A DNA stretch of 64,000 nucleotides from an uncultured bacterium (GCA_902777385.1 CACYTP010000013.1:20019-84018); one strand, 5' to 3'; positions 27,051-36,477 are shown, numbered from the stretch's first letter. Translations and numbers: made by a program. Notes: generated by a model from the sequence alone, not told the origin.

Positions 27051-27826
27051 TTTGTGCCTCCTGTTGTTTTTATTGCTTCTGACAGAGATTTTATATCATT
27101 CAGGTATTCACAGGTTACATCTCTGCCGGATGCTCTAAACGCCTTGCTGACATAGGTCGGAGAACCTTTTAATCCTGCTTCTTCAGGTTGAAGTCCAATG
27201 TCTTCGATAGTATATGTCGTAATTTCTGCCAATTGAGCCTTTTTAATTCCGTTAATGTTTGCTCTGACGGTTTCATAATCACTTTTCAGCATACATATAA
27301 GAGCCGGAAGTTTTACTTTGACTGTTTCTATTCCTTCATCAAGTTCCCTCAGTACGGTTATGGAATCGTCCTGATAGTCAAGAATTTCTTTAACATAGGT
27401 GATTTGCGGAATATCAAGAAAATTTGCTATACTTGGACCTGTCTGTGCTGTATCTCCGTCCACTGCAAATTGTCCGCATACAATTAAGTCAAAATCATTA
27501 AGCTTTGATTTAATTGCACTCGCAATAGTTTTTCCCGTTGCGTAAGTATCTGCACCTGAAAACTTCTTATCAGATAACAGTACTCCTTCATCAACACCAA
27601 CGGATATAGCTCTTCTCAGCACTTTTTCCGATTGATTTGGTCCCATTGTAATTGCAGATATCCGAACATCTTTGTTATTTTGCTTTAATTTAACAACACT
27701 ATCCAGAGAATACAAATCATAAGGATTCAAAATGCTTTCTAATCCCTCTCGCTGGATAGTGTTGTTTTCAGTCCATTTTATGTCGGAAGTATCCGGAACC
27801 TGTTTTATGCAAAGAATAATCTTCAT
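27047..27826 (-). CDS. etfB: Electron transfer flavoprotein subunit beta
   Basis: 259 residues from the ATG at 27826; a GTG two codons upstream is less likely. KIILCIKQVPDT is the EtfB start. LICGQFAVDGDTAQTGPSIANFL is the conserved AMP/FAD-site loop (bifurcating-type Etfs keep an FAD here), and ALICMLKSDYETVRANINGIKKA is the recognition-loop region. Coupled to etfA, with a Cys-rich small gene and an NfnA-like flavoprotein upstream. Confidence 0.94.
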   Translation of the reverse strand: MKIILCIKQVPDTSDIKWTENNTIQREGLESILNPYDLYSLDSVVKLKQNNKDVRISAITMGPNQSEKVLRRAISVGVDEGVLLSDKKFSGADTYATGKTIASAIKSKLNDFDLIVCGQFAVDGDTAQTGPSIANFLDIPQITYVKEILDYQDDSITVLRELDEGIETVKVKLPALICMLKSDYETVRANINGIKKAQLAEITTYTIEDIGLQPEEAGLKGSPTYVSKAFRASGRDVTCEYLNDIKSLSEAIKTTGGTK

Positions 27827-27878
27827 AATCACGCTTTCTTATATTTTTACACTTACTTCCGAATATTTTAATATACAA

Positions 27879-28067
27879 CTATATACGCTGTTTAGGCATA
27901 GTTTGTTTTGTATTGGCATCCAATAAAGCATTAAATGCCAAGATGTACATAGAACATTTTTTTACGGAAGGTACATACCAGCCGCATCTGTCTTGTGTGC
28001 ATACCATATCTACTTCAGAACCTGCACTCATTAGAGGACAAAACGGAATTTCTTTTCTATCAACCAT
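27879..28067 (-). CDS. Small Cys-rich protein (62 aa), possible metal/Fe-S binder
   Basis: 62 residues with an excellent AAAGGAG site before the ATG. Four cysteines (C10, C23, C28, C38) are arranged as C-P-L-M, C-x4-C-G-W-Y and a later C, which suggests a metal site. It is located exactly between the NfnA-like flavoprotein and etfB, in the same orientation, so it may be an electron carrier or assembly factor for that redox unit. I cannot assign a family. Confidence 0.65.
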   Translation of the reverse strand: MVDRKEIPFCPLMSAGSEVDMVCTQDRCGWYVPSVKKCSMYILAFNALLDANTKQTMPKQRI

Positions 28068-28095
28068 AACTTCTCCTTTATAAAGTTAATTATTA

Positions 28096-28935
28096 TTACA
28101 CTCCAGCTTGTTTTAACAGATTACAAGATTCATCTCTTTTTCGTTCCTGATCCTTATAAATTCTTGTCCTGTTAATAACTTCATCAAAATCAATTTTGTG
28201 TGCATCAAAATCCGGTCCGTCAACACAAGCGAACTTAACTTCTCCGCCAACAGTGACACGGCATGCTCCGCACATACCTGTTCCATCAACCATAATCGGA
28301 TTCATGCTTGCTTCTGTATAAATTCCTTTATCTCGTGTCAAATCTGCTACAGCTCGCATCATTGGCATTGGACCTACTGCAATTGCATAATCGATTTTTT
28401 CTCTTTCTATTAATCTTGACAGAACATTTGTTACAAAGCCTTTTTCGCCTAAAGATCCGTCATCTGTTGTTATAAATAATTCGGTGCAGGCATTTTTCAT
28501 TTTATCGCTCCAAAATATTAAATCCTTATTGCGAGCACCCATAATCATATAAACTTTATTACCTGCATCTTTGAATGCTTTTGCTATCAGATAGCATGGA
28601 GCCGCTCCATAACCTCCTGCAAGGCAAACTACCGTTCCATACTTTTTAATATCTGTAGGTTTACCTAAAGGACCGGCTATATCAATAATTTCATCACCTA
28701 TTTCGAGTTCTGCAAGTTTTTTAGTCGAGTGACCAACTGCCATAAATACAATAGTCAAAGCACCTGTTTCTTTGTTTACATCGGCAATAGTCAGAGGTAC
28801 TCGTTCTCCGTTTTCTTCCGCACGAAATATGATAAATTGTCCTGCCTTAGCGTTTCTTACAACGTAAGGTGCATCTATGGTTAATTCATACTGATTAGGA
28901 CAAATTTCCTTTTTTGATAATATTTTATAGCCCAT
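28096..28935 (-). CDS. NfnA/SudB-like ferredoxin-NADP(+) reductase subunit alpha
   Basis: 279 residues of the ferredoxin-NADP reductase fold. FAD-binding RVPLTIADVN near 45, GPLGKPTDI near 90, NAD(P)-binding VCLAGGYGAAPCY near 103-115, and AVGPMPMMRAV. The tail carries the 2Fe-2S motif MCGACRVTVGGEVKFACVDGP (three Cys with an Asp). This matches NfnA, the small subunit of NADH-dependent ferredoxin:NADP oxidoreductase. Its partner NfnB is absent from the window; the next genes are a Cys-rich protein and etfBA instead. Confidence 0.87.
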   Translation of the reverse strand: MGYKILSKKEICPNQYELTIDAPYVVRNAKAGQFIIFRAEENGERVPLTIADVNKETGALTIVFMAVGHSTKKLAELEIGDEIIDIAGPLGKPTDIKKYGTVVCLAGGYGAAPCYLIAKAFKDAGNKVYMIMGARNKDLIFWSDKMKNACTELFITTDDGSLGEKGFVTNVLSRLIEREKIDYAIAVGPMPMMRAVADLTRDKGIYTEASMNPIMVDGTGMCGACRVTVGGEVKFACVDGPDFDAHKIDFDEVINRTRIYKDQERKRDESCNLLKQAGV

Positions 28936-28998
28936 CGTCTTCCCTTATATCTATAAGTTTATTATAGATTAATATTTAAAAATTAGCAAGTGCATATA

Positions 28999-30909
28999 TT
29001 ATTTACGTTTACACTCTTTTCCGGTTAGTTTACCGTGTTTTTCAATCATATCCGTAAATAATTCATTATAGTAGAATTTTGTATCTTCAGCAGTTGCACC
29101 ATATAATTTTTTATTCTTATCCGTGATTGAATTGTGTTTGTTCAGATAATTTATTATATCTTTGACTTCGAATAATTTTTCACCGTTATTGTCACGTTTA
29201 AGTAACATATATCTTACAAGTTTTCTTGTCTTACCGTTGATGAGTTTGTATAACTTAATTGCATCCGTATTAGACGAAGCACTTTTCTTTTTGCCATTTA
29301 TACGATCTGCCTGTCTGGTTTCTTTTATTGAGTTAAATATTTCAGGTAACAATTTTAATCTCATCTTAGTAGCATTTTCAGAGTATATTCCCTGCTGTCT
29401 TTCAAATGTTTTTTCATGTAATCTCTGTTTAATAACATTATTAACATCAGAAATAACCTTTAATTTTCTTGCTTCTCTTGATTCTTTTGCGGTATTTACC
29501 AGATTAATTGCAGTTTCTGCCTCATCAGAGTTAATAATGTTGAATTTAACCGTGTGCTTGAGCGGTCTTACATTTTTTGAAGCTGCAAGAGGTTTTTCTT
29601 CAATACCAAGTCTGTTATATCTGTATGTATTTATTTTGCTTTCAATATATCGTTTTGCCTTAGATATGATACTGTCGTGTTCTGCTCCGCCATATAAAAT
29701 TTTTCCTTCTTGTGCTACTTTTTTATTTGCAGGCACATAAAGAGGATTTTGCAATTCGTTCATAAGAGCTGTTTTACGGGTTTGCCCTTCTGTCATAGAA
29801 ACTATACGTTTTAAGTTAGTCATAAACATTTCTGCCATTTTTGCCGGCACTGTTTCCAATATGTCATTAAATTCTTTTGGAGAATTTACATGCAAATCTT
29901 TGCGTACAGCCTTATCAATAAATGTTCTTACATTTGCATTTATATCAATTCTGTCAAAAAGTTTCTTTAATTCTTTTATATCTTCAGAAATATTTTTTGA
30001 TTTCTTAAAAGGCATATTGAATTTGTTAATTATATCTGTTCTCAAAGAAGAATTTTCCGGTGTAACAGTTTTGTACATATCAAGTATGATGTTTTTGGTT
30101 TCTTTATCCAACGATTCTTTTTTAACTATTTTTGTAACCAGTGTACTTAAAAATTCTGTACCTTCCGGACTGTAATGTGTTCTTAATTCATCCTTGTATT
30201 CTCCAAAAACAGAATTTACATTTCTGTTTTTCAGTAATTTATCTACTGCTAAATGTGCATCAAAGGTTTCTTTTCTGTATGTTCCGTCTGCTATCAGTCT
30301 GTCAAGAATTTCAATAGAATCAGCTTCTGCCGAGTGTAATTTTAAATAAGAGGTATAATTTTCCGGATGTTCAATATAGGCTTCTCTGTTTTTAGAAGAA
30401 AGCATGTCGATAATGGTTTTTGAAGACGAGGTTTTACCGTCCAATACTTCATGCTGCATTGTTTGGATAAATCCTAAACTTCTTTCATCATTTGCAAGTT
30501 TGAACATTTCTTCGGCATTTCTGAATGAACCTTGAGTTCTGTCAATTATGTTAAAATGTGCCGGAGTAGGATTTTCTACCATTTTGTATATTTGTAACAG
30601 GTGTTCGGAATCGTCCTTCAAATTATTTGCAAGATTATGGTTTCTAATCTTGTACTGTGTTGCCATATCTGTAAAGAATGCAAATCTGTTTTTATTTGCA
30701 CCTTTAGTAAGTTGTATAATTTTTTCCGCAGGTTGTCCGATTAGATTACTCATATAACTGCATGCTTCACGAATATATTGTTCGCTGTCGTATATTCTGA
30801 CTCTTGTTGATGGGGTTCTGAAACTCAAACCTTGAAATGTCGGGGTTATATTTCTCTTATTGTTATTTAAATTGGTATTAAAATTATTTTGTATATTTAG
30901 AATTTTCAT
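28999..30909 (-). CDS. Large helical protein of unknown function, paralogue of 32838-34784
   Basis: 636 residues without a classical signal peptide or membrane helix. The N terminus is Asn-rich and leads to TPTFQG near 23-28, a motif shared with other proteins here. The body is helical. The C-terminal 140 residues contain KMRLKLLPEIFNSIKETRQADRI and RKLVRYMLLKRDNNGEKLF, which closely match the paralogue encoded divergently beyond the glycosyltransferase gene. Conserved between the pair along the whole length, so the copies arose by duplication. No known domain was recognised. Confidence 0.7.
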   Translation of the reverse strand: MKILNIQNNFNTNLNNNKRNITPTFQGLSFRTPSTRVRIYDSEQYIREACSYMSNLIGQPAEKIIQLTKGANKNRFAFFTDMATQYKIRNHNLANNLKDDSEHLLQIYKMVENPTPAHFNIIDRTQGSFRNAEEMFKLANDERSLGFIQTMQHEVLDGKTSSSKTIIDMLSSKNREAYIEHPENYTSYLKLHSAEADSIEILDRLIADGTYRKETFDAHLAVDKLLKNRNVNSVFGEYKDELRTHYSPEGTEFLSTLVTKIVKKESLDKETKNIILDMYKTVTPENSSLRTDIINKFNMPFKKSKNISEDIKELKKLFDRIDINANVRTFIDKAVRKDLHVNSPKEFNDILETVPAKMAEMFMTNLKRIVSMTEGQTRKTALMNELQNPLYVPANKKVAQEGKILYGGAEHDSIISKAKRYIESKINTYRYNRLGIEEKPLAASKNVRPLKHTVKFNIINSDEAETAINLVNTAKESREARKLKVISDVNNVIKQRLHEKTFERQQGIYSENATKMRLKLLPEIFNSIKETRQADRINGKKKSASSNTDAIKLYKLINGKTRKLVRYMLLKRDNNGEKLFEVKDIINYLNKHNSITDKNKKLYGATAEDTKFYYNELFTDMIEKHGKLTGKECKRK

Positions 30910-31145
30910 TTTATCACATTACCTCTTATGGGGATTAAAAGACTGTAAAAAAATTTTTTTGCCACATACTTAAAAAATATTAATAATTAAATATTTAAGC
31001 TGACTGTTTAATTATAATCAAAATGACAAAATACGCTCTACATCATAACATAAAAATGAATGATTTGTACAAAAATATTAAAATTACGAAATTTGAATGA
31101 TTACATGTACATATAAAGAGAGTAACATTGTTACGGAGAAAATTG

Positions 31146-32750
31146 ATGAGCCGGCGTATAACTGACAGAAATATTTTAAGACAATTGGGACTTGCAAAAT
31201 CATACTTTGACGAAAAAAAATATGATGATGCAATTTTAATATATGAGCAATTAACCGGAAAGGTTCCGGATATATACAGTTATGACAAATCCGAAATATA
31301 CAGAAATCTTGGGAATTGTTACTATTATTCAAACAATTTTGAAAAAGCAATACCGGCTTATGAAGAAAACTTAAAACTCTATGGAGATAATGTTAGTGTA
31401 TATAATATGCTGGGATACTTGTATTTTTATATTGACAGAGAAAAATCAGTCGAAAATTATCTGAAAGCTATGGAAATTCAGCCTGATTTAAAGAATTTTG
31501 TCATGTTGACACAGGTATTGATAAAGGACAGGAATTTTTCTCAAAAAGACTTAAAAGATACATTTGAAAAGTATGTAGAAATATTCCGACCTAAAATTTT
31601 AAAAGATGCAAAGCCTTACGAGTATAACCCGAAAGATTATGACAAAGATAAAAAGTTAAAAATAGGTTATCTGTCTTCTGATTTACATTGTCATGCAATG
31701 ATGACGTTTATGCTGCCGATTTTTGAACAGCATGATACTCAGCAATTTGATATAAATATTTATTCCTGCGGGAAAAAATCTGATTCTACTACTGACAGAA
31801 TTAAAGAGGCAATTCCTAATTTTTATGATTGCAAAGATTTATCGAACGAAGAACTTGCAAAGAGAATACATGATGACAAAATAGATATTCTTATTGATTT
31901 AGGCGGATATACTCATACGGCAATATGGTCATTGTTGTATAAACCTGCTCCTGTAATATGTCAGTATCTTGGTTTTGTCGGAACTTACGGAATAAAAGAA
32001 GTTGACTATATTATTACTGACAAATATACGATACCTGAAGAAATGGCTCCATATTACACAGAAGAACCGTTGTATATAGATTACGGAATGAACAGATTTA
32101 CATTTAATTCTAAAAATACAAGATTACCTAACATAACGGAACTTCCTTATGACAAGAACGGATATGTTACTTTCGGAAGTTTTAACTGTATGTCAAAAAT
32201 AAACAAATATACCGTGAAATTGTGGTCCCAAGTATTGTTGAAAGATACAACCGCAAAACTCCTTATATATCGTACCCAAATGACTGAACGGGATAAAAAA
32301 AGACTTATTCGTCAGTTTGGGGAATGTGGTGTAACGGAAGACAGATTGGAATTCAGAAATGATAAGATGGAGGCGAGTCATTTCAAATGTTATTCTTTAT
32401 GTGATGTCGCTCTTGATCCAACCCCGTTTAGCGGACTTACGATTACCCTTGAGCAGTCTATGATGGGTATTGCAACATTGACTTTGCCGTGGGAAACTAT
32501 TGCATCAAGAGCTGCTGCAAGAGTAAACATGGCATTAGAGATGCTTGGTATGATTGCAAAAGATGAAGAAGATTTTGTAAATATTGCTGCTGACATAAAA
32601 AATCACATGGATGATATCAGATGGCTTAGAAAACATCTCAGACAAATTACATATAATTCTCAAATCTGTCAAAATTATAAGAAATATACAGAGAATATTG
32701 AAGAAAAATATCGTGAAATATGGCAAAAATTTTGCAATAAAAGTAATTAA
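31146..32750 (+). CDS. TPR-containing O-GlcNAc transferase-like glycosyltransferase (GT41/SPINDLY)
   Basis: 534 residues from the ATG at 31146 (CGGAG eight bases upstream). About four TPR-like helical repeats occupy 10-125. The catalytic region follows: KIGYLSSDLHCHAMMTFM, ILIDLGGYTHTA, CQYLGFVGTYGIKEVDYIITD, FGSFNCMSKINKYTVKLWSQVL, and DPTPFSGLTITLEQSMMGIATLTLPWE. These are the GT41 landmarks for UDP-GlcNAc transfer to Ser/Thr. In bacteria such enzymes can modify flagellins or adhesins. It is flanked on both sides by the two large paralogues, which may be partners or substrates. Confidence 0.87.
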   Translation: MSRRITDRNILRQLGLAKSYFDEKKYDDAILIYEQLTGKVPDIYSYDKSEIYRNLGNCYYYSNNFEKAIPAYEENLKLYGDNVSVYNMLGYLYFYIDREKSVENYLKAMEIQPDLKNFVMLTQVLIKDRNFSQKDLKDTFEKYVEIFRPKILKDAKPYEYNPKDYDKDKKLKIGYLSSDLHCHAMMTFMLPIFEQHDTQQFDINIYSCGKKSDSTTDRIKEAIPNFYDCKDLSNEELAKRIHDDKIDILIDLGGYTHTAIWSLLYKPAPVICQYLGFVGTYGIKEVDYIITDKYTIPEEMAPYYTEEPLYIDYGMNRFTFNSKNTRLPNITELPYDKNGYVTFGSFNCMSKINKYTVKLWSQVLLKDTTAKLLIYRTQMTERDKKRLIRQFGECGVTEDRLEFRNDKMEASHFKCYSLCDVALDPTPFSGLTITLEQSMMGIATLTLPWETIASRAAARVNMALEMLGMIAKDEEDFVNIAADIKNHMDDIRWLRKHLRQITYNSQICQNYKKYTENIEEKYREIWQKFCNKSN

Positions 32751-32837
32751 GGTGTATTATTTATTGTAGAAAATAAATTTCTGTGACGCAAAAATATATT
32801 TTTAGGGATTTTACATTTAGTCGAAAGGTAAATAAAT

Positions 32838-34784
32838 ATGCAAATAAGAAATGATTATACGGTCAACTACCCAAAATTCAACAATAAAAACAACGATAAT
32901 ACAAGTTTTCAGGGAATACCTGCGAGGGCAATATTCAGAGAAGTTTTCCCAAAAAATCAAGATAAGCTATGGGAAGATTGTAGTGATATAGCTCAAAAGC
33001 TTGACATGTCAACCAGAAGTATAAAATTCATTCTTGAAATTGTATCAGATAAAAGATTTAATTTTATGAATCATTTAACGGATTACTATAATGCAAGAAA
33101 CTGTTTTTTAAAAGGGAATTTAAGAGAAAATCCGCAAGATATAATTGATATTTTTAAATCTGTTGAAAAGGTAACTCCGGAACATGATGCACTGTTAAAT
33201 TCTTCGGATATGCCGGTTAAAACTCTGAAAGAGCTGTTTTCTGCCGCTAACGATAAAGAAAGTCTGAATTTTTCATCATATATTCAAAAGGAAGTTATGG
33301 ATGGAACAAATGCTTCGGCACTAAAAATTATAGATATGCTTAATTCTCCAAACAGGAATAATTATATCAGAGATTTCAGTAATTATATATCATACATAAA
33401 ACTGAACTTTGGAGATGAAAATGTTATCAAAAATCTTGATAAATTAATAGCCTCAGGCTCATATCAAGCAAAAACTTATGATGCAAAACTTGCGGTAAAA
33501 GAATTTTTGAACCGCTCAAATATAAAAGACGGAATAGCACCTTTTGCCGAGGAACTTGAGAAAAATTACTCAAAAGCCGGTAAGAACTTTATGGAAAAAT
33601 TCTCAGACAGTTTCCTTGCATACAGAAAAGGTTTATCGGAAAAAGATTACAGGCATATAGTTGACATGTATTCTTCTACTACCGATAAGAATGTAAGATT
33701 GAGAACAGCTCTTGTTGACAAATTCAAATATTCTGATACCACAGGATATTCCAAAATATCTGATATTGAAGAATTAAAAATATTATTTGACAGAATTGAT
33801 GGAAATGAGAATATAACAACATTTATAAAAAAAGCTCTAGAAGATAAAATTGATGTTAAAACCATTAAGGAAATGAATGATATTCTGGATACCGTGCCGC
33901 CAAAGAAAGCAGAAATTTTCCACAAAAATATCGCAAATATTGTCAGATATACAACAGAGCGTGAGGAAAGAATTACGGCTTTAGAAAATGAAATAGAAAA
34001 TCCGTTTTTTATAACACCTCAATTCAAACGACAAAGGGATGAAGCCGTAAAAGCAGGTATAAACACCCCTGAAAGTAAATGGCAAACGCTTATGATAAAA
34101 TTGGAAAATGAATATAATATTCGTAAATACAGACACTATTTAAAAACCCATGAAGATGTTATTAATTCTGTCGAAAAGAATCGGGAAGAAATACCTAACG
34201 TATTGCCAAATCCTGTAGAAAAGATTGTGAGTCCTGTTTCTGAACCAAAATCCGAAATTAACTCTTCTTTATTACCGATAAAATTTGTAAAACATCCAAA
34301 AGAACTTCCTGCGATAAAGAAATTAAGAGTAAAACTCGGAGTTAGCGATATAATTGAGCAGAAGCTTGGTGCAAAAACATTAGCAAGCCAAAGAGCAAAT
34401 TATATGGAATCTGCAAATGTAATGCGTTTAAAACTTCTACCTGAGATTTTCCAATCTATTAAAGAAACAAGAAGACAGCAAAAAATATCCGGCATGAAAT
34501 CCCGTATTGACACAAGAGAAGCTCTAAAGCTGTATGAAAAAATCACGGGTAAAAACAGAAAACTTATTCGATACATGCTAAAACAAACAAATTCGGATAA
34601 TGAAAGACTTTTTACCATAAGAGATATTAATGCAACTATAAGCAAAGCCGAAGCGGAAATTCTAAAGAACAAAAAAGCTAATCCAAAATACAAAGCCGCA
34701 GATGCTAAAGCCTTGTATGAAGATATTTTCCAAACTATGGTTGAAAAATACGGAAAACTAAGACGAGTAAAAAAACAAAGCTGA
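32838..34784 (+). CDS. Large helical protein of unknown function, paralogue of 28999-30909
   Basis: 648 residues; GAAAGG precedes the ATG. An Asn-rich N terminus leads to NTSFQGIPA (about 20-28). The middle shares ELKILFDRIDGNENITTFI with KELKKLFDRIDINANVRTFI of its paralogue. The end shares MRLKLLPEIFQSIKETRRQ and RKLIRYMLKQTNSDNERLF. A Pro-rich hinge lies near 445-475. Soluble, helical, no known domain. It ends 3 bases from the convergent XRE regulator. Confidence 0.7.
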   Translation: MQIRNDYTVNYPKFNNKNNDNTSFQGIPARAIFREVFPKNQDKLWEDCSDIAQKLDMSTRSIKFILEIVSDKRFNFMNHLTDYYNARNCFLKGNLRENPQDIIDIFKSVEKVTPEHDALLNSSDMPVKTLKELFSAANDKESLNFSSYIQKEVMDGTNASALKIIDMLNSPNRNNYIRDFSNYISYIKLNFGDENVIKNLDKLIASGSYQAKTYDAKLAVKEFLNRSNIKDGIAPFAEELEKNYSKAGKNFMEKFSDSFLAYRKGLSEKDYRHIVDMYSSTTDKNVRLRTALVDKFKYSDTTGYSKISDIEELKILFDRIDGNENITTFIKKALEDKIDVKTIKEMNDILDTVPPKKAEIFHKNIANIVRYTTEREERITALENEIENPFFITPQFKRQRDEAVKAGINTPESKWQTLMIKLENEYNIRKYRHYLKTHEDVINSVEKNREEIPNVLPNPVEKIVSPVSEPKSEINSSLLPIKFVKHPKELPAIKKLRVKLGVSDIIEQKLGAKTLASQRANYMESANVMRLKLLPEIFQSIKETRRQQKISGMKSRIDTREALKLYEKITGKNRKLIRYMLKQTNSDNERLFTIRDINATISKAEAEILKNKKANPKYKAADAKALYEDIFQTMVEKYGKLRRVKKQS

Positions 34785-34787
34785 GTA

Positions 34788-35042
34788 TTATTCATCACTA
34801 AAATTTAAATTTAATTCAATAATATTTAACAACTCTGACGGTGTTGTTTCAAGCATTTTAGCAACTCTTAAAAGTGTTGAAAACTTGAAATCGTAAAGTC
34901 CGTTCTCAATACGGCTCCATGTCGCCGTTGTCAAATAACCCTTTGCCAAAACAAATTCGTTCAAAGATTTATTAGAGTTTAAACGCAGTTCTTTAACTTT
35001 GTTCCCAAAGTTTTGTAAATTTTCGACATCACACTGTTGCAT
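34788..35042 (-). CDS. XRE-family HTH transcriptional regulator
   Basis: 84 residues with a single lambda-repressor-type helix-turn-helix: FGNKVKELRLNSNKSLNEFVLAKGYLTTATWSRIENGLYDFKFSTLLRVAKMLETTPSELL (residues about 12-72). No effector domain. It is divergent from the prepilin gene with a 62-base gap, so it may regulate itself and that gene. Confidence 0.87.
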   Translation of the reverse strand: MQQCDVENLQNFGNKVKELRLNSNKSLNEFVLAKGYLTTATWSRIENGLYDFKFSTLLRVAKMLETTPSELLNIIELNLNFSDE

Positions 35043-35104
35043 ATATGTAATATTAGTGCCAAAATATTGTCAAATCATTACACGCATGTAATAGAGGAGG
35101 TATT

Positions 35105-35941
35105 ATGACTTTTTATAAACGAAATACCGAAACGGTATTTGCAATGGAAGAAGGATGCTTTAACATGGCTATATCAGACAATTATCGTAAAGTTGCGTTT
35201 ACTTTGGCAGAAGTCCTCATAACACTCGGAATTATTGGAGTAGTGGCTGCAATGACTTTACCGACATTAATCGGGAATTATCAAAAGAAGCAGGTGATTT
35301 CTCAACTTAAAAAAGCATTCTCAGAATATGCACAAGCAATGCAAATGGCTCAGGTTGAAAATGGAACACTTGATACATGGGCTACTATTCCGAAAGCAAA
35401 TTTTGATAATAGCAATATCGCACAGAATAGATATTTTGGCGAAAAATATCTTTTTCCAAATATCAAAACATTAAATATTTGTATCCCTACATCAAGTGAA
35501 TGTTGGGCTGATAATGTCAAGAATTTAAATAATCAGGATATTACAGGAACAACCCATTATAGAAATAATGATCCCGGAGTAGTCTCATTTATAACCGCAT
35601 CGGGATACTCAGTTTATTATTGGTTACACGGTAATGGAACAGGTATGTGGTATATAGTTGATGTAAACGGTCCAAAAAACGGACCTAATATAATTGGAAG
35701 AGATATTTTTTCTTTTGGTGCTTCATGGGGAACGTCAAAGGCAAAAATAAAACCAATGGGTGTTTCAAATGATGCAGAAACAGTTGAATATACCCGAGAT
35801 GATATTATCAACGGAACAAATGGCGTCAGCAATAATTATAAATGTCAAAAAACATCATCCAGTGATCAACCATTAGGGGCATACTGTGGAGCAGTAATAG
35901 TACTTGACGGGTGGGAAATAAAATCTGACTATCCATGGTAA
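35105..35941 (+). CDS. Type IV prepilin-like protein (N-terminal methylation motif)
   Basis: 278 residues; AGGAGG seven bases before the ATG fixes the start. A 31-residue leader ends in KVA, followed by FTLAEVLITLGIIGVVAAMTLPTLI, the class III signal with Glu at +5; the residue at -1 is Ala rather than Gly. The C-terminal globular domain has paired Cys (CIPTSSECW, CQKT, YCGAV) for disulfides. Such pilins or pseudopilins are cleaved by PilD and assembled in the envelope. This exact leader style is typical of Melainabacteria. A remnant of a second copy is at 24658-24742. Confidence 0.88.
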   Translation: MTFYKRNTETVFAMEEGCFNMAISDNYRKVAFTLAEVLITLGIIGVVAAMTLPTLIGNYQKKQVISQLKKAFSEYAQAMQMAQVENGTLDTWATIPKANFDNSNIAQNRYFGEKYLFPNIKTLNICIPTSSECWADNVKNLNNQDITGTTHYRNNDPGVVSFITASGYSVYYWLHGNGTGMWYIVDVNGPKNGPNIIGRDIFSFGASWGTSKAKIKPMGVSNDAETVEYTRDDIINGTNGVSNNYKCQKTSSSDQPLGAYCGAVIVLDGWEIKSDYPW

Positions 35942-35966
35942 ATAATATCGGAACTTGCAACATCTA

Positions 35967-36034
35967 CCTCTCCTTGGGGAGAGGATAACAAATGTTGGCG
36001 AATTTATGAGCCGATACATTTGTAGGTGAGGGGG
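35967..36034 (+). repeat. Palindromic intergenic repeat, copy B
   Basis: CCTCTCC/GGAGAGG hairpin (35967-35973 with 35978-35984), a second stem ACAAATG/CATTTGT (35988-35994 with 36017-36023) and a closing GGTGAGGGGG (36025-36034). It abuts the last codon of the decayed DUF559-type gene. Confidence 0.7.
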
Positions 36035-36035
36035 C

Positions 36036-36290
36036 TTATTCTGATGTTTCTTGAATTATTTTTTCTATAACTCCTGTAAAATTATTACAAACTTCATAAT
36101 TCCGAAAGATAAGGACTTTATAGGCTTGTTTGTTTAAAATAAGCTGTTCTTTCTCATATTCAATATTTTACATTTCATTATGCTGTTTGCCATATACTTT
36201 TATAATTAAGTTTTTATCAGAACAAAAGAAATTTTAATGTATTCCATAATTTAACTTTTTCTTTTGTCGTATTATACCTAAGATTTTTAG
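36036..36290 (-). pseudogene. Decayed DUF559/Vsr-like endonuclease gene
   Basis: Read on the minus strand, one frame gives RQKKKLNYGIH, a stop, NFFCSDKNLIIKVYGKQH, NEM, a stop, then NIEYEKEQLILNKQAYKVLI and FRNYEVCNNFTGVIEKIIQ to a final stop at 36036. This follows the DUF559 pattern (RRQ...F.C...LIIEvDG.QH...yd..R...L...Gy.VlrF.n.eV..n..gV...i). Two in-frame stops and loss of the catalytic DG show that it is inactive. The family is a restriction/Vsr-like PD-(D/E)XK fold. It lies between two oppositely oriented palindromic repeats. Confidence 0.68.
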
Positions 36291-36354
36291 TATTTAATAG
36301 AGTATTTTTATTTTATTCATGATGATTTACCACAGATGAATACTCCCAAGAATA

Positions 36355-36421
36355 CCCCCTCATCAACTGCTGCAAAGCAAACAAAGTTCGCTTGCATCAG
36401 TATCTTCTCCCCGTGGGAGAA
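36355..36421 (-). repeat. Palindromic intergenic repeat, copy C (reverse orientation)
   Basis: Read on the minus strand: TTCTCCC/GGGAGAA hairpin (plus-strand 36405-36421), an imperfect second stem of about 10 bp and a closing GATGAGGGGGT (ends at 36355). Same module order as copies A and B. Confidence 0.6.
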
Positions 36422-36477
36422 GTAGTATCTCTAACATTTAATATATATTATTTAAATTTAAAAAACTTTGTTCACAC

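Noticed and set aside
29162..29740. 192-residue plus-strand frame opposite the 636-residue protein
   Set aside because: Hydrophobic shadow of a real gene; no ribosome-binding site, and the opposite strand encodes the conserved paralogue.
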